A DNA stretch of 64,000 nucleotides from Streptococcus sp. 116-D4 (GTDB lineage Bacteria; Bacillota; Bacilli; Lactobacillales; Streptococcaceae). The notes beneath the pieces are model-generated. The model searched no databases. It saw only the letters and a list, made by a program, of their open reading frames with translations, and was not told the origin of the DNA. Within the stretch, counting starts at the first letter, position 1; each line of letters opens with the position of its first letter. The stretch lies in assembly GCF_009731465.1 (NCBI RefSeq), contig NZ_AP021887.1, forward strand, positions 1,854,001-1,918,000. Direction: 5' to 3'. Shown here piece after piece: positions 19,711 through 30,570 of this stretch. The position numbers and the translations under genes are program-made.

Positions 19711-19757
19711 AACAAATAAGCTGATTCTATATAAAATAAAGCTAACTTACAATCTTC

Positions 19758-19811
19758 AAAAAGTGGATAGGAAGGAATTCTGATAATCAGAAAACTTTCC
19801 TATCCACTTTT
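19758..19811 (+). terminator. Long hairpin terminator after the phosphatase gene
   Basis: A 17-bp perfect stem (19758-19774 with 19795-19811) encloses a smaller TTCTGATAATCAGAA hairpin. T-runs on both strands allow two-way termination. Confidence 0.8.
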
Positions 19812-19841
19812 ATAATTGATATAACATCAAGATTTTATATA

Positions 19842-19884
19842 TCTGATACTATACGTTCTCTGATTTTAAAGACTTTTTGCCTAT
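19842..19884 (+). repeat. Repeat shared with 29217-29257
   Basis: CTGATACTATACG...AAAGACTTTTTGCC is closely similar to a stretch at 29217-29257 in an unrelated place (about 35 of 41 bases agree). I do not recognise the family; it may be the edge of an old insertion sequence. Confidence 0.5.
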
Positions 19885-19911
19885 CCCCGATATTTCAAGA
19901 ATTAAGCACTG

Positions 19912-19989
19912 TTGATGATCTAAATTTGATGTGTATACTATTTTGGTCATCGGTTACCGATTACGTTCCTTACGGTTCGTGAGAGGAGG
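19912..19989 (+). promoter_or_regulatory. Promoter and structured leader of small toxin gene 1
   Basis: TTGATG (19912-19917) and TATACT (19934-19939) have a 16-base spacer. The leader holds hairpin ATCGG-TTA-CCGAT (19949-19961) near the 5' end and CTTACG-GTT-CGTGAG (19969-19983), which ends directly before the AGGAGG ribosome site (19984-19989) and could limit ribosome access. Confidence 0.65.
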
Positions 19990-19997
19990 TAAAACTA

Positions 19998-20096
19998 ATG
20001 AGCCTTATCCCAGAGCTCGCTCTTACTATTATAGCGGATGTAATAGCAGGAATGATCTTGTATTTCGTCTGCAGATGGCTAGATAGTAAAGAGTAG
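19998..20096 (+). CDS. Fst-like type I toxin peptide, copy 1
   Basis: This 32-residue frame encodes one hydrophobic helix (ALTIIADVIAGMILYFVC) followed by RWLDSKE, with a perfect AGGAGG 8 bases before the ATG. The pattern lines up without gaps with my memory of the Fst toxin of plasmid pAD1 (SLVIAPIFVGLVLEMISRVLD), sharing A, G, L, L and D and keeping hydrophobic character elsewhere; the usual Pro is replaced by Asp. Fst peptides insert in the membrane and are silenced by a short antisense RNA. A leftward promoter and bidirectional hairpin downstream fit that scheme. Toxicity is inferred, not shown. Confidence 0.75.
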   Translation: MSLIPELALTIIADVIAGMILYFVCRWLDSKE

Positions 20097-20142
20097 ACCG
20101 AGTGACTAGCCTATCAACACCCGTTAAATCGCTAAGATACGT

Positions 20143-20205
20143 CAAAAAAGCCCTTAACTACTGCAATAGTTAGGGGCTTTGGTGTTCTAATGAACCTTAT
20201 ACACT
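20143..20205 (-). ncRNA. Candidate antitoxin RNA (RNA II-like), copy 1
   Basis: A leftward promoter has TTGAAA (20235-20240), a 17-base spacer and TGC-TAAACT (-10 at 20212-20217). The transcript would begin near 20205 and stop at the hairpin 20149-20178, which is followed on this strand by TTTTTT. The predicted RNA is about 63 bases, close to the size of known Fst antitoxin RNAs, and overlaps the 3' end of the toxin message. Confidence 0.6.
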
Positions 20206-20253
20206 AACTATAGTTTAGCATATACGCTCCATGTTTTCAAGAATTAAACAATG

Positions 20254-20332
20254 TTGATGATAGGAATCTAATGTGATATACTATTTTTGTCATCGGTTAC
20301 CGATTACGTTCCTTACGGTTCGTGAGAGGAGG
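20254..20332 (+). promoter_or_regulatory. Promoter and structured leader of small toxin gene 2
   Basis: TTGATG (20254-20259) and TGA-TATACT (-10 at 20277-20282) have a 17-base spacer. Both leader hairpins (20292-20304 and 20312-20326) and the AGGAGG (20327-20332) are unchanged from copy 1, exactly 343 bases downstream. Confidence 0.7.
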
Positions 20333-20340
20333 TGAAACTA

Positions 20341-20439
20341 ATGAACCTTGTCCCAGAGCTCGTTCTTACTATTGTAGCGGACGTCATCGCAGGAATTATC
20401 TTGTATTTCGTCTGCAAATGGCTAGATGGTAAGAAGTAG
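20341..20439 (+). CDS. Fst-like type I toxin peptide, copy 2
   Basis: This is a second 32-residue peptide, a close paralogue of copy 1 (23 of 32 residues identical by eye), with hydrophobic core VLTIVADVIAGIILYFVC and tail KWLDGKK. Most differences are conservative, which suggests that both genes are under selection as peptides. The start-to-start distance is 343 bases, and the whole unit (promoter, leader hairpins, toxin, antisense RNA, terminator) is repeated. Its leader and ribosome site are intact. Like copy 1 it is assigned to the Fst/Ldr type of membrane toxin by pattern and by the convergent antisense RNA layout. Confidence 0.76.
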   Translation: MNLVPELVLTIVADVIAGIILYFVCKWLDGKK

Positions 20440-20489
20440 ACCGAATGACTAGCCTGTCTGTAAACACCCGTTAAATCGCTAAGATACGT

Positions 20490-20552
20490 CAAAAAATCCC
20501 TTAACTAGTGGCATAGTTAAGGGATTTGGTGTTCTAATGAACCTTACCCATT
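20490..20552 (-). ncRNA. Candidate antitoxin RNA (RNA II-like), copy 2
   Basis: TTGAAA (20582-20587) and TGT-TAGAAT (-10 at 20559-20564) are 17 bases apart on the minus strand. Transcription would start near 20552 and end at hairpin 20494-20527, followed by TTTTTT. Promoter spacing and distance to the hairpin are the same as in copy 1 although the spacer bases differ. Confidence 0.63.
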
Positions 20553-20650
20553 AAATTCATTCTAACACACAAGCGCTAAGATTTCAAGAGTTTTATTTAT
20601 TGTTTAAAGTTCTGAAAGATCTATAATGCAGTTAGCTAACTAGTACCCAA

Positions 20651-20682
20651 AAACCGACTAGCTCTTATGAACTAGTCGGTTT
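20651..20682 (-). terminator. Terminator of the adc operon
   Basis: AAACCGACTAG (20651-20661) pairs with CTAGTCGGTTT (20672-20682); on the minus strand a T-run follows, five bases after the adcA stop. Confidence 0.85.
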
Positions 20683-20686
20683 CTCA

Positions 20687-22192
20687 TCAATGCGCCAACA
20701 TTTCTTGGGCGATTTCTTGGCCAGATAGATTATCTGGATAGTAGGTTGGCCAGTTATCCATTTCTTCAAAGAGGGCTTCTTGGCTTGTGCCTCCAAAGAA
20801 GATATGGAAATGTTCTGCCTTAACTGGGGCGATATTGTGGTCACTAAACTGAACATACTTGAATTGTCCAGCATCAGCATCTGTGGCTTCAAAGAGGAAG
20901 CGCACACCACGATTGCCTTTCTTGTAAGTCAAGATTTTCTTACCAACATACTTGTAAGTATATTTCTTGCTTTGTCCACCTTGAACAAATTCCATAGTGT
21001 TATCAGTAATGTTAATCTTAGTCACATCTGTCTGATAGCCTTTTGTATAGTAAGCCTTGTACTCAGACTGAGTCATCTTACCAGTCAACTTAGCCTTGTA
21101 GTCAAAGACTTGATCAAACGTACCATCTTCAAGGAAAGGATAAACTGATTGCCAGTTACCTGCATAGTCACTCAAGGTGCGGTCCTTGACGTCTGCATCC
21201 TCAAAGTAACCATTTTGGACTGTCTTGGTATCCTCTGCCTTTTCAGGCTCAATTGCTGGGCCTTCTTGGTCTGTTGTTTGTTTCAGAGCCTTGAGGTTTT
21301 TCTCCATCACGGAGATGTAGTTTTCGCCAGCCTTGGTATCTTCTTCTGTCAGACTTTCTAAAGGATTAAGGACATCTGTTTTGACACCTGCTTCTTTTGA
21401 AAGTGTGTTAGCAAGGGCTTGTGAAGCATTTTCTTCAAAGTAGATATAGGCAATTTTATTTTTCTTAACGTACTCTGTCAATTCTGCCAGACGAGCAGCT
21501 GATGGTTCTGCATCTGGAGAGAGACCTGAGATTGCGACTTGTTTGAGTCCATAGTCCAAGGCGAGATAGTTAAAGGCTGCGTGTTGAGTCACAAAGCTCT
21601 TTTGTTTAGCTTGAGAGAGACCATCTGTGTAGGCCTTATCCAAGGCTTGCAATTTTTCGATATAGGCAGCAGCATTCTTCTCAAAAGTCTCTTTTTTATC
21701 AGGATAATCTGCTGACAAGCTATCACGGATGTGCTCTACTAGTTTAATGGCACGAACTGGTGATAACCAAACATGGGGATCGTACTCATGGTGATGGCCT
21801 TCCTCTCCATGGTCATGATCTCCCTCTTCTTCCTCACCACCTGGCAAGAGCAACATATCGCCTGTCGCCTTGATGGTTTTGACCTTTTTCTTATCCAAGG
21901 TATCTAGCAATTTAGGAACCCATGTTTCCATGTTTTCATTTTCATAAACGAAGGTATCTGCGTCTTGGATTTTGGCAACTGCCTTGGCAGACGGTTCATA
22001 TTCATGGGGTTCTGTACCAGCACCGATGAGGAGTTCTACATTAGCCGTATCTCCTGCGACTTGCTTGGTAAATTCATAGACAGGGTAAAAGGTTGTCACA
22101 ATATTTAGTTTGCCATCTGCCTGCTTTTGATTGGAACAAGCCACTAAAAACAAGGCACATAGACTGGCTAGCAATAAGCTAATTTTTTTCAC
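20687..22192 (-). CDS. adcA: Zinc-binding lipoprotein of ABC transporter, with ZinT domain
   Basis: The 501-residue protein starts with a lipoprotein signal (LFLVAC, lipid on Cys19). Residues 25-310 form a cluster A-I (ZnuA-type) binding domain with an acidic, histidine-rich loop near 120-140 (DHDHGEEGHHHEYDPHVW); the conserved zinc-ligand histidines lie in TEPHEYEPS, DPHVWLSP and TQHAAFNYL. Residues 320-501 are a ZinT domain with its own histidines (DHNIAPVKAEHFHIFFGG). It captures extracellular zinc for AdcB/AdcC. It lies 9 bases after adcB and ends the operon. Length and two-domain design match pneumococcal AdcA. Confidence 0.97.
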   Translation of the reverse strand: MKKISLLLASLCALFLVACSNQKQADGKLNIVTTFYPVYEFTKQVAGDTANVELLIGAGTEPHEYEPSAKAVAKIQDADTFVYENENMETWVPKLLDTLDKKKVKTIKATGDMLLLPGGEEEEGDHDHGEEGHHHEYDPHVWLSPVRAIKLVEHIRDSLSADYPDKKETFEKNAAAYIEKLQALDKAYTDGLSQAKQKSFVTQHAAFNYLALDYGLKQVAISGLSPDAEPSAARLAELTEYVKKNKIAYIYFEENASQALANTLSKEAGVKTDVLNPLESLTEEDTKAGENYISVMEKNLKALKQTTDQEGPAIEPEKAEDTKTVQNGYFEDADVKDRTLSDYAGNWQSVYPFLEDGTFDQVFDYKAKLTGKMTQSEYKAYYTKGYQTDVTKINITDNTMEFVQGGQSKKYTYKYVGKKILTYKKGNRGVRFLFEATDADAGQFKYVQFSDHNIAPVKAEHFHIFFGGTSQEALFEEMDNWPTYYPDNLSGQEIAQEMLAH

Positions 22193-22201
22193 GTTAGTCT
22201 C

Positions 22202-23008
22202 CTATTTGATAAAACGTCTTACTAAACTGATTAGCAAGAAAACAGTTACAAAAATAATAGTAATACTTGCACTTGCAGGTGTTTCTGCATAGTAGGAAAT
22301 GTAAAGTCCTGCCACCATTCCCAAAAATCCAATCGCACTGGCAAGCAGCATAACCGATTTAAAGTTTTTCCCCAGACGCAGGGCAATACTAGCTGGCAAG
22401 ACCATAATGGTCGATACCAGAAGAGCTCCTGCTGCAGGAATCATAAGGGCAATGGCCACCCCCGTCACCATGTTAAAAAGAATGGACATGGTACGAACTG
22501 GCAAGCCATCCACAAAGGCCGTATCCTCATCAAAGGTCAGGATATACATCGGACGAAGGAAGAGGAAGGTCAAAATCAAAACAACCGCCGCAATGACAAA
22601 GAGGGAAATAACTTGCTCTTCACTGATCGTCACGATTGAACCAAAAAGATACTGGTCCAAACTCATAGAACTCGAGCTTTTACCCTTGCTCATGACAATC
22701 AGAGAAACAGCCAGTCCTGTCGACATGAGGATAGCTGTCCCGATTTCCATAAAGCTCTTGTAAACCGTACGGAGATACTCCAGGAAGACCGCCGCAATCA
22801 AGACAATGACAATAGTAGAGACAGTCGGAGAAATCCCTAGTACCAACCCAAAAGCTACACCTGAAAGCGAGACGTGGCTGAGGGTATCACTCATCAAACT
22901 CTGACGGCGCAAAATAAGGAAGGTTCCCAATACTGGCGAGAAAAGACTCATAGCAATAACGGCCAGAAAGGCACGTTGCATAAAGTCATAAGATAATAAA
23001 CTAAGCAT
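22202..23008 (-). CDS. adcB: Zinc ABC transporter permease
   Basis: I take the ATG at 23008 ([15 protein letters not shown]) because AGGAGGTGGG lies just upstream; it gives 268 residues, the usual size, and overlaps the end of adcC by eight bases. The longer frame adds ten unlikely residues. The protein has about eight membrane helices typical of ABC-3 family metal permeases, with the conserved [15 protein letters not shown] segment near residue 45 and an [11 protein letters not shown] loop for contact with the ATPase. It forms the channel through which AdcA delivers zinc. Confidence 0.95.
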   Translation of the reverse strand: MLSLLSYDFMQRAFLAVIAMSLFSPVLGTFLILRRQSLMSDTLSHVSLSGVAFGLVLGISPTVSTIVIVLIAAVFLEYLRTVYKSFMEIGTAILMSTGLAVSLIVMSKGKSSSSMSLDQYLFGSIVTISEEQVISLFVIAAVVLILTFLFLRPMYILTFDEDTAFVDGLPVRTMSILFNMVTGVAIALMIPAAGALLVSTIMVLPASIALRLGKNFKSVMLLASAIGFLGMVAGLYISYYAETPASASITIIFVTVFLLISLVRRFIK

Positions 23009-23705
23009 GACCCACCTCCTGATCACTCTCATGAACATTGAAACAACGCCATGGTGAATCTTGATTACGAACTAGATGAATATTGCGGTCCGCATAGTCC
23101 TTCACTTCTTCAGGGTCATGGGTAATCATCAAAACAGCCTTGCCGTGATGATGGGCGCTGTGGTGCATGAGTTCGTAAAATTCATTTTTACTTCCTGCAT
23201 CCATCCCAGTTGTCGGCTCATCCAGAATAAATACATCTGGGTCCGAAGCAAACATACGTGCGATCACCGCTCGCTGCTTTTGTCCCCCAGATAGAGACCC
23301 CAAGCGTTTGTCTCTGTGTTCCCACATACCAACTGAGTCCAGACTAGCCTTGATATGCTCCTCATCATGAGCATTCAAACGACGGAACCAACCTTTTCGC
23401 GGATAGCGACCTGACTTGACAAATTCATAAACCGTACTTGGAAAACCAGCATTAAAACTGGCAATCTGTTGAGGAAGGTAAGCTATTCTCAATTTCTTAC
23501 CCTGCGTATTTGTTTTTGAAATGGTCACCTTTCCAATGCGTGGCTGGAGGATTCCAAGACTGGCCTTGATCAGTGTCGTCTTAGCCGCTCCATTTTCCCC
23601 TGTCAAGGTAACAAATTCCCCACTATCAACACTATAATTGATATGTTCAAGAACGGGCTCCTTATCATAATAGAAGGATAAATCCTCTACCGTAATATAT
23701 CTCAT
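23001..23705 (-). CDS. adcC: Zinc ABC transporter ATPase
   Basis: The 234-residue ATPase powers zinc import by AdcB. Walker A reads GENGAAKTT near residue 38, with Ala in place of the usual second glycine before Lys; I believe this is normal for AdcC in this group. The signature is LSGGQKQR, Walker B is [10 protein letters not shown], and the switch histidine is in MITHDPEEV. It begins inside the adcR stop codon (TAATG overlap) and its own end overlaps adcB, so the operon is tightly coupled. Confidence 0.95.
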   Translation of the reverse strand: MRYITVEDLSFYYDKEPVLEHINYSVDSGEFVTLTGENGAAKTTLIKASLGILQPRIGKVTISKTNTQGKKLRIAYLPQQIASFNAGFPSTVYEFVKSGRYPRKGWFRRLNAHDEEHIKASLDSVGMWEHRDKRLGSLSGGQKQRAVIARMFASDPDVFILDEPTTGMDAGSKNEFYELMHHSAHHHGKAVLMITHDPEEVKDYADRNIHLVRNQDSPWRCFNVHESDQEVGHA

Positions 23706-24145
23706 TATTTGATTTCTCCTACTAAAGCAGTCAAAAACCGCTGAATCACTTTTTGTTCATTTGGAGTAAACTGAGTCGCCACTTGTTCATAGGTTAAAAG
23801 TGTATGCTCATGATGATGATGGTGCTCCTCAGCGATTGGACGAGCCAAATCAGTCAATTGATAAAAAATCACACGCGCATCCTTAGGATCTTTAGATGTT
23901 TCTAACATCCCTTCCTTGACCAAGGACTTAATGGCCTTGGTAACCGCCGCCTGACTGACATTGAGGCGACGAGCCAACTCTGAATTTGTTAAAGATTCCT
24001 CCGACAAAAGCATGAGGATATGCTCCTGAGTATTGGTCAGAGCCACCTCACTAGTGCAATGACCTATTAGGATTTCATGCTGATTTTCTGCTTGTAAAAT
24101 CACCTCATTCAAAAAGGCATCGATATCCTTCGCTAGCTGTCTCAT
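23705..24145 (-). CDS. adcR: Zinc-responsive MarR-family repressor
   Basis: The ATG at 24145 ([11 protein letters not shown]) has GGAG 6 bases upstream and gives the usual 146 residues; an ATG four codons earlier lacks proper spacing. The winged helix-turn-helix lies at about 45-95 ([23 protein letters not shown]) and a histidine cluster, EEHHHHHEH, at about 104-112 supplies zinc ligands together with N-terminal residues. With zinc bound, AdcR represses this operon and other zinc-scavenging genes. An AdcR operator lies in its own promoter, so it is autoregulated. Confidence 0.97.
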   Translation of the reverse strand: MRQLAKDIDAFLNEVILQAENQHEILIGHCTSEVALTNTQEHILMLLSEESLTNSELARRLNVSQAAVTKAIKSLVKEGMLETSKDPKDARVIFYQLTDLARPIAEEHHHHHEHTLLTYEQVATQFTPNEQKVIQRFLTALVGEIK

Positions 24146-24208
24146 ATCTGACTCCATTCCTTTTGGACTTCTCTTTTTAAGAGAAAAATACTATTCTTTG
24201 AAAAATTA

Positions 24209-24247
24209 TTTACTGGTTAATTATATCACAACCAAAAAAAGAGTCAA
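24209..24247 (-). promoter_or_regulatory. adcRCBA promoter with AdcR operator
   Basis: On the minus strand TTGACT (24242-24247) and TGA-TATAAT (-10 at 24220-24225) have a 16-base spacer. TTTACTGGTTAA (24209-24220) matches the AdcR box TTAACYRGTTAA at 11 of 12 positions and sits at the start site, so zinc-loaded AdcR should block transcription. Confidence 0.85.
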
Positions 24248-24296
24248 GAAAAAACGTGAAAACTAGTTTCATCCTTTAACTCTTCTATACTATTAT

Positions 24297-25800
<1,504 letters not shown>

Positions 25801-25810
25801 TTAATTCCTT

Positions 25811-27055
25811 TTATTTTTTAAACCATAAATCATTCAAGAATCCAGAAAAGATCAAGAATGAAAACATGACGACATGGAAGGTGACAACCATGCCAAGCAA
25901 CTGAATCCAGCGATTATCAGGTAAGGTAGCCTTCCCTGCTTTTTTGCGTTCTTTATTGAGTGCTTTTTTCTTGCGAACCCAAGCGTCATTGATGACCAGT
26001 CCAATCCCATGAAAGAGTCCATAGGCGATGTAGTACCAGGTCACACCGTGCCAAAATCCCATAATCAGCATATTGACAATATAGGCTACACTTGAGGTCA
26101 CATTGCGATTTTTAAAGACCTTCTTTCTGGTCAACAACATCACCATTCGCATAAAGACAAAGTCACGAAACCAAAAAGACAGGCTCATATGCCAACGATT
26201 CCAAAACTCCTTTAAATCCCTTGATAAAAAAGGCTTGTTGAAGTTGATCGGGCTACGAATCCCCATCAAGTTTGAAATGGCTAAGGCAAACATAGAGTAG
26301 CCAGCAAAATCAAAGAACAATTCCAAACCAAAGGTATACATGACTGCTAGGGCATAATGGTTAAAGAAGCCACCTGACTGTAGGGCTAGATTCTTCAGAG
26401 GAGGTAATAAAATCTCTCCTAAAATATGGGCTAGGATAAACTTGTATAGAAAGCCAAGCATGATGTACTTGACAGCTTCTTCCAGCATATCCATCAACTC
26501 ATCTCGCTCAGGAATGGTCCGATAATTTTCATTAAAACGCTTAAAGCGATCGATTGGACCACTTGAAAAAGTCGGCATGAAGAGAAGGAAACGGAGGAAT
26601 TCCCAGAGAGTAAAATCCTTAATCACTCCATCTCTCAGCTCGATGATAATCCCAACCGAACGAAAAGTTAGATAAGAAATTCCCAAGAACCCAAGCAAAG
26701 ACTGCGTTCCATTGATAGCCGGTTGCACCTTGACAAAGATAATCGGAAGTAGGGATAGAAAGCTAACTAAATAGAAGACCCACTTGCCATCCTTGCTTTT
26801 TCGATAATGCTTGTAGAAAAGCAGGAGCAATATTTCCCAGCAAAGGTAAATACCCAAGGCAGCCAATTGATTGGTCTTCCCACCTACCAACATAGTGACG
26901 ATAAAGAAGATACTAACCAACACCTCGTACCAGGCAAAGCGTTTCTTGAAAAAGAGACCGATAAAGATGGGCAAGGTTGCAGCAATCACATAGACAAAAT
27001 ACTGAGGATTGCCGTATGGCTCTAAATGAGGAAGCTGTTTGAAAAATTCCATCAT
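25811..27055 (-). CDS. dltB: MBOAT D-alanyl transferase
   Basis: DltB (414 residues) is a polytopic MBOAT-family acyltransferase that moves D-alanine from DltC across the membrane towards teichoic acids. Around eleven hydrophobic segments are visible; the catalytic histidine is in [15 protein letters not shown] near residue 335, and [20 protein letters not shown] is the conserved loop before it. The start overlaps the dltA stop by four bases (ATGA-type), indicating coupled translation. Confidence 0.96.
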   Translation of the reverse strand: MMEFFKQLPHLEPYGNPQYFVYVIAATLPIFIGLFFKKRFAWYEVLVSIFFIVTMLVGGKTNQLAALGIYLCWEILLLLFYKHYRKSKDGKWVFYLVSFLSLLPIIFVKVQPAINGTQSLLGFLGISYLTFRSVGIIIELRDGVIKDFTLWEFLRFLLFMPTFSSGPIDRFKRFNENYRTIPERDELMDMLEEAVKYIMLGFLYKFILAHILGEILLPPLKNLALQSGGFFNHYALAVMYTFGLELFFDFAGYSMFALAISNLMGIRSPINFNKPFLSRDLKEFWNRWHMSLSFWFRDFVFMRMVMLLTRKKVFKNRNVTSSVAYIVNMLIMGFWHGVTWYYIAYGLFHGIGLVINDAWVRKKKALNKERKKAGKATLPDNRWIQLLGMVVTFHVVMFSFLIFSGFLNDLWFKK

Positions 27056-28602
27056 CGACTGTTTACCTCATTGATCAAGCCTTTGATGTCAATCTTACCA
27101 TTAGGAGTCAGTGGTAAACTGTCTCGATAAAGGAATTTAGATGGCATCATATAAGACATCATGATATCTGCTAAGTCTTCTTTGATAGCCTTGGTAATAT
27201 CGATATCACGTTCAAACTGCTCGCGAACACCATCTTTTAAGATGATATAGGCCAGTAGATTTTGTACCTTGTGATCCTTGTTATAGCGTGGGACAGCTAC
27301 AGCTGACTCTATAAAACGAGACTTATTAAGATTTTGAGAGACATCTTCAAGCTCAATGCGATAGCCATTAAACTTAATCTGGAAATCCATGCGCCCACCA
27401 TAGAGAAGCAAGCCCCCATCTGTCATAGTCCCCACATCGCCTGTGTGATAGGCTGGCAGCCCTTCAAACTCAAAGAAGGCTTCTGCTGTTTTTTCAGGAT
27501 TGTTCATATATCCTTTTGAAACAGCTGGCCCAGAAACAATGATTTCTCCCTGTTCGCCATTTGGCAATTTATTGCCGTCTTCGTCAATGATAAAGGTTGG
27601 AGAATCAGCCTTGGTATAGCCGATTGGTAGGCGTTTGAGAGTCGCTAGCATCTCGTCTGTCACAGCAACAGCTGACAAGGCTACTGTTGCTTCTGTTGGG
27701 CCGTAGGCATTGATAATACGGGCATTCGGGAAACGCTCACGTAGTTTTTGAGCCGTTTTGACCGTCAATTCTTCGCCATCAAAGTAGAAATGCGTAATTC
27801 CAGGCATTTTCTCGCTATTGAAGTCTTCAGACAACATAGCCATATCCACAAAAGAAGGCGTTGATGTCCAGATAGCGATTGGTAATGAAAAGAGGGTCGC
27901 AAAGAGTTGCTTAAAGTCCTGAGTAATAGCTGAAGGAAGGGCAAAAAGTGTACCACCCAGTGCCAAGGTCGGCGCCCAGTACATGACGGATAGGTCAAAT
28001 GAATAAGGTGGCTGAGCCAGCATTTGTGGACGACTTGGCGTTGAAAATTCCTTGTCCGTAATCATCCAGTTGGTAAAGCTGAGGAGATTATCATGTGAAA
28101 TCTGCACTCCCTTTGGCTTACCAGTCGTACCAGAAGTAAAGATAATGTAGTAGTTATCATCTCCCTTGACTGGATGCGTGATTTCATAGCTAGTCCCTTG
28201 AGCAAAGGCTTCTTGAACCTGATTTAGGTTCATCATCGGTGTCGAAACCTGCTCCAATGGAAAGTCTGAGATGGCAATAATCAAGCTTGGTTCTGCTACT
28301 TCTATAATAGCTGAGATTCTTTCCAAGGCTGAATGACTGTCAATGGGAATGTAGGCATGACCTGACTTAGTCAGCGCTACAAAAGTTGCCAACATTTCAT
28401 ATTCTTGGCCACCAAAAACAACCACAGGAGACTTCTCTGGTAAATCCAGTCGATCGATCGCTGCAGCCAAACTATCCGAATCAGCCTTTAAATCTCCATA
28501 AGTGTGTTCCTGACCTAAAACATTGTAAACAGGATAGTTAGGCTGGGTCTGAGCAAAATACTCAATGGTTTCAATCATATCTACTATTGGTTTATTTGAC
28601 AC
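27052..28602 (-). CDS. dltA: D-alanine:D-alanyl carrier ligase
   Basis: DltA activates D-alanine with ATP and loads it on DltC. The 516 residues show adenylation-domain motifs: the P-loop [31 protein letters not shown] and the catalytic lysine in [12 protein letters not shown] near the C-terminus. The start codon is GTG (28600-28602), with AAGGAG ten bases upstream. Together with DltB, C, D and X it puts positive charge on teichoic acids, which lowers sensitivity to cationic peptides. Confidence 0.96.
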   Translation of the reverse strand: MSNKPIVDMIETIEYFAQTQPNYPVYNVLGQEHTYGDLKADSDSLAAAIDRLDLPEKSPVVVFGGQEYEMLATFVALTKSGHAYIPIDSHSALERISAIIEVAEPSLIIAISDFPLEQVSTPMMNLNQVQEAFAQGTSYEITHPVKGDDNYYIIFTSGTTGKPKGVQISHDNLLSFTNWMITDKEFSTPSRPQMLAQPPYSFDLSVMYWAPTLALGGTLFALPSAITQDFKQLFATLFSLPIAIWTSTPSFVDMAMLSEDFNSEKMPGITHFYFDGEELTVKTAQKLRERFPNARIINAYGPTEATVALSAVAVTDEMLATLKRLPIGYTKADSPTFIIDEDGNKLPNGEQGEIIVSGPAVSKGYMNNPEKTAEAFFEFEGLPAYHTGDVGTMTDGGLLLYGGRMDFQIKFNGYRIELEDVSQNLNKSRFIESAVAVPRYNKDHKVQNLLAYIILKDGVREQFERDIDITKAIKEDLADIMMSYMMPSKFLYRDSLPLTPNGKIDIKGLINEVNSR

Positions 28603-28622
28603 AATAGGAATTCTCCTTCAAG

Positions 28623-28754
28623 TTAAAATTCATTATAGATAAAGCTTCCTTGACCCTGACCAAGATAGCTAAAGAAGTAAATCAGCCCTAGAAAGATAAG
28701 AAAATACAAGGCTGTCCGACCAAGAAAAAGGTACAATTCTTTTCTCTGTTTCAT
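28623..28754 (-). CDS. dltX: Small membrane protein DltX
   Basis: This 43-residue frame lies directly upstream of dltA. It begins MKQRKELYLFLGRT, has one membrane helix (about 13-31, ALYFLIFLGLIYFFSY) and ends in FIYNEF, the C-terminal signature of DltX. DltX is needed for D-alanylation in Gram-positive bacteria and its C-terminal peptide is thought to accept D-alanine in the DltB complex. The gap to dltA is 20 bases and contains the dltA ribosome site. Its own ribosome site is weak. Annotators often miss it because of its size. Confidence 0.88.
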   Translation of the reverse strand: MKQRKELYLFLGRTALYFLIFLGLIYFFSYLGQGQGSFIYNEF

Positions 28755-28823
28755 CAAGAAAAACCATTCATTTCTGTAATTTTTGCTAAATAAGATAGAT
28801 TCTTACTATAGTATTTTTCTACC

Positions 28824-28853
28824 ATTGTACCACTTTATAGACTAGTTTTTCAA
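28824..28853 (-). promoter_or_regulatory. dlt operon promoter
   Basis: On the minus strand TTGAAA (28848-28853) and TGG-TACAAT (-10 at 28824-28829) have an 18-base spacer. The start site would be about 60 bases before dltX. The rest of the gap up to 28925 holds nothing I recognise. Confidence 0.7.
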
Positions 28854-28925
28854 TTGTTTACCGTACATTTTCACTAGATTTCAGATTATTTTAAGGATTA
28901 TGCGGTTTTTCTATGTATATTTTAA

Positions 28926-29127
28926 AAAAAGCCTGAGATTTTCATCTCAAGCTTTATCAACATAATTGTTTTCTAGATTAGAAAAGTGAGAATACAAGCA
29001 CGGCCAAGGCTGCACCGAGGATAGGTCCCACAACAGGAATCCATGCATAAGACCAGTCTCCATCTCCCTTGTTTGAAATTGGAAGGATACTGTGCATGAT
29101 ACGAGGTCCAAGGTCACGAGCTGGGTT
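28926..29127 (-). pseudogene. Duplicated 3' fragment of glpF with its terminator
   Basis: These 202 bases match 30542-30743 with two mismatches. They encode only the last 49 or so residues of GlpF, from NPARDLG to VFSLF, plus the operon terminator hairpin. At 29128 the match ends abruptly and unrelated AT-rich sequence begins. A 96-codon frame that reads through the junction is an accident of the fusion. The fragment can still act as a terminator for the adjacent exporter gene. Confidence 0.9.
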
Positions 29128-29216
29128 TAGGCGGGCTGTGCAAAAACTCAATTGCAGGAGAAAATGAAGTAAATCTTCCTCTAATAAAACGCACAATATA
29201 AAGTTTTTTTCAACAC

Positions 29217-29257
29217 CTGATACTATGCGCTTTTCTGATTCTGAAAGACTTTTTGCC
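29217..29257 (-). repeat. Repeat shared with 19842-19884
   Basis: This stretch is similar to the one upstream of the toxin pair, ending AAAGACTTTTTGCC in both. It lies between the glpF fragment and the exporter gene, within about 137 bases that have no other recognisable content. Confidence 0.5.
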
Positions 29258-29264
29258 CAGGTTC

Positions 29265-30443
29265 TCATTTAAAATAGTCTCGTCTAATATAAATTAAAAT
29301 AGCTTCTATCATCAGACAAATGGCTGATAGCCCAAAACTTATGCTAATGCCAAAACTCTCAGTAATATAGCTCATTAGCAAAACAAATACTGAAAATGCT
29401 AATGTCGAAATCACTTCAAGAACGGAATAAACATTAACCAAGTTATTTTCCTCTACTGTTTCCTGAAGAAATACACTTTCAGGAACTTCTTTTAGTTGCG
29501 ATAACATACCAACTAAAGCTGAAAATAATAAAAACATCTGTGCGTTTGGAAAATATAGAATAGTCAGTGTCACTATTGCCATGGCTACAAGAGGAAAAAG
29601 AATACTTTCCCATTTAGCAGCGAGTAACTTTTCAGATAGCCTAAAAGCAATTAAGCCACTAATTATAATACCAATAGAGTATGCTGTATTAGAATATCCC
29701 CAGTAACTTTCCGTTTCATTTAATAACTCAGTTACAAAGACAAGTATGATAGACGAAACCCAAATCGTATTTGAGAAAATTTCAAATAAATTTGCTGATA
29801 CAAAAAGTCTTAATCTAGGATCTCTAGCAACTAACTTCCAACCTTTGAGCAAAATTTCAAGATTTGTCTCTGACTCTAGCACCTCCACTTCAGCCTTAGG
29901 AAGAAATAACATCAGAAAGCTAGAAATGATATACAAGATTAAAATGATAAACGTGGTAGGTAACAGACCAATTGTTGCAAACAAGAGTCCACCTAACCCC
30001 CACCCCACCAATTGAACGGCTTCACCAGTCATTGACAAAGCTGAGTTAGCCTTACCCAAATCGGTCGCATAGCGTGGCACAATAGCATAGGAAACAGGTG
30101 CTGCAAAACCATCTAATATGGAAATTGCAACAACAAATAGATAAATTACCAAAGGCGCTACTGATTGCATTACGGTAAACATTCCTACCAATATCGTCAA
30201 TAATATAGTCTTTCCAAATTGGGATAAAGATAAAACCCTATTTAGCGCTAACCTTTTAGTAACCAAAGGAACTAAAAGACTCGCAACAAAAGAGGATATT
30301 CCTATTAAAATGGGAACTAGTGATGTGGCAATTACTGATTTTGAAATAATGTATATGTTAGCAATGATGGTTACTCTAAAGAAAATATCTGCTAAATTTG
30401 CAAACAATTGAGAGACTAACAATTTGATAAATGAATTAGACAT
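29265..30443 (-). CDS. MFS efflux transporter (DHA3/Mef-like)
   Basis: This 392-residue protein has about twelve hydrophobic segments and resembles the DHA3 group of major facilitator exporters, to which macrolide-efflux (Mef) proteins belong. Arginine-rich loop signatures are weak ([11 protein letters not shown] after helix 2). A minus-strand extended -10 (TGC-TAAAAT near 30500) and GGGAG ribosome site precede it. Base composition is clearly more AT-rich than the flanking dlt and glp genes, and 202-bp glpF repeats flank it, so it looks acquired. The substrate is unknown; an antimicrobial peptide or drug is possible but not shown. Confidence 0.8.
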   Translation of the reverse strand: MSNSFIKLLVSQLFANLADIFFRVTIIANIYIISKSVIATSLVPILIGISSFVASLLVPLVTKRLALNRVLSLSQFGKTILLTILVGMFTVMQSVAPLVIYLFVVAISILDGFAAPVSYAIVPRYATDLGKANSALSMTGEAVQLVGWGLGGLLFATIGLLPTTFIILILYIISSFLMLFLPKAEVEVLESETNLEILLKGWKLVARDPRLRLFVSANLFEIFSNTIWVSSIILVFVTELLNETESYWGYSNTAYSIGIIISGLIAFRLSEKLLAAKWESILFPLVAMAIVTLTILYFPNAQMFLLFSALVGMLSQLKEVPESVFLQETVEENNLVNVYSVLEVISTLAFSVFVLLMSYITESFGISISFGLSAICLMIEAILIYIRRDYFK

Positions 30444-30540
30444 ATAGCTCTCCCATCTTTGTTTCCAACTTTGGAATTAAAATTTGATTTTTAATATTTT
30501 AGCATAAAATAGCAGAAAACAAAAGTGATGGTTTTCACAT

Positions 30541-30570
30541 GAAAAAGCCTGAGATTTTCATCTCAAGCTT
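30541..30570 (-). terminator. Terminator of the glpKOF operon
   Basis: AAGCCTGAGAT (30545-30555) pairs with ATCTCAAGCTT (30560-30570) with one mismatch, and a T-run follows on the minus strand. The same hairpin is present in the duplicate near 28929-28954. Confidence 0.8.

Noticed and set aside
23001..23705. Unusual Walker A (GENGAAKTT) in AdcC as a sign of inactivity
   Set aside because: As I recall, this form is normal for AdcC in this group, and all other ATPase motifs are intact.
28978..29268. A 96-codon frame on the minus strand
   Set aside because: It joins the glpF fragment to unrelated sequence at the repeat junction; the first half matches nothing, so it is treated as a fusion artefact.
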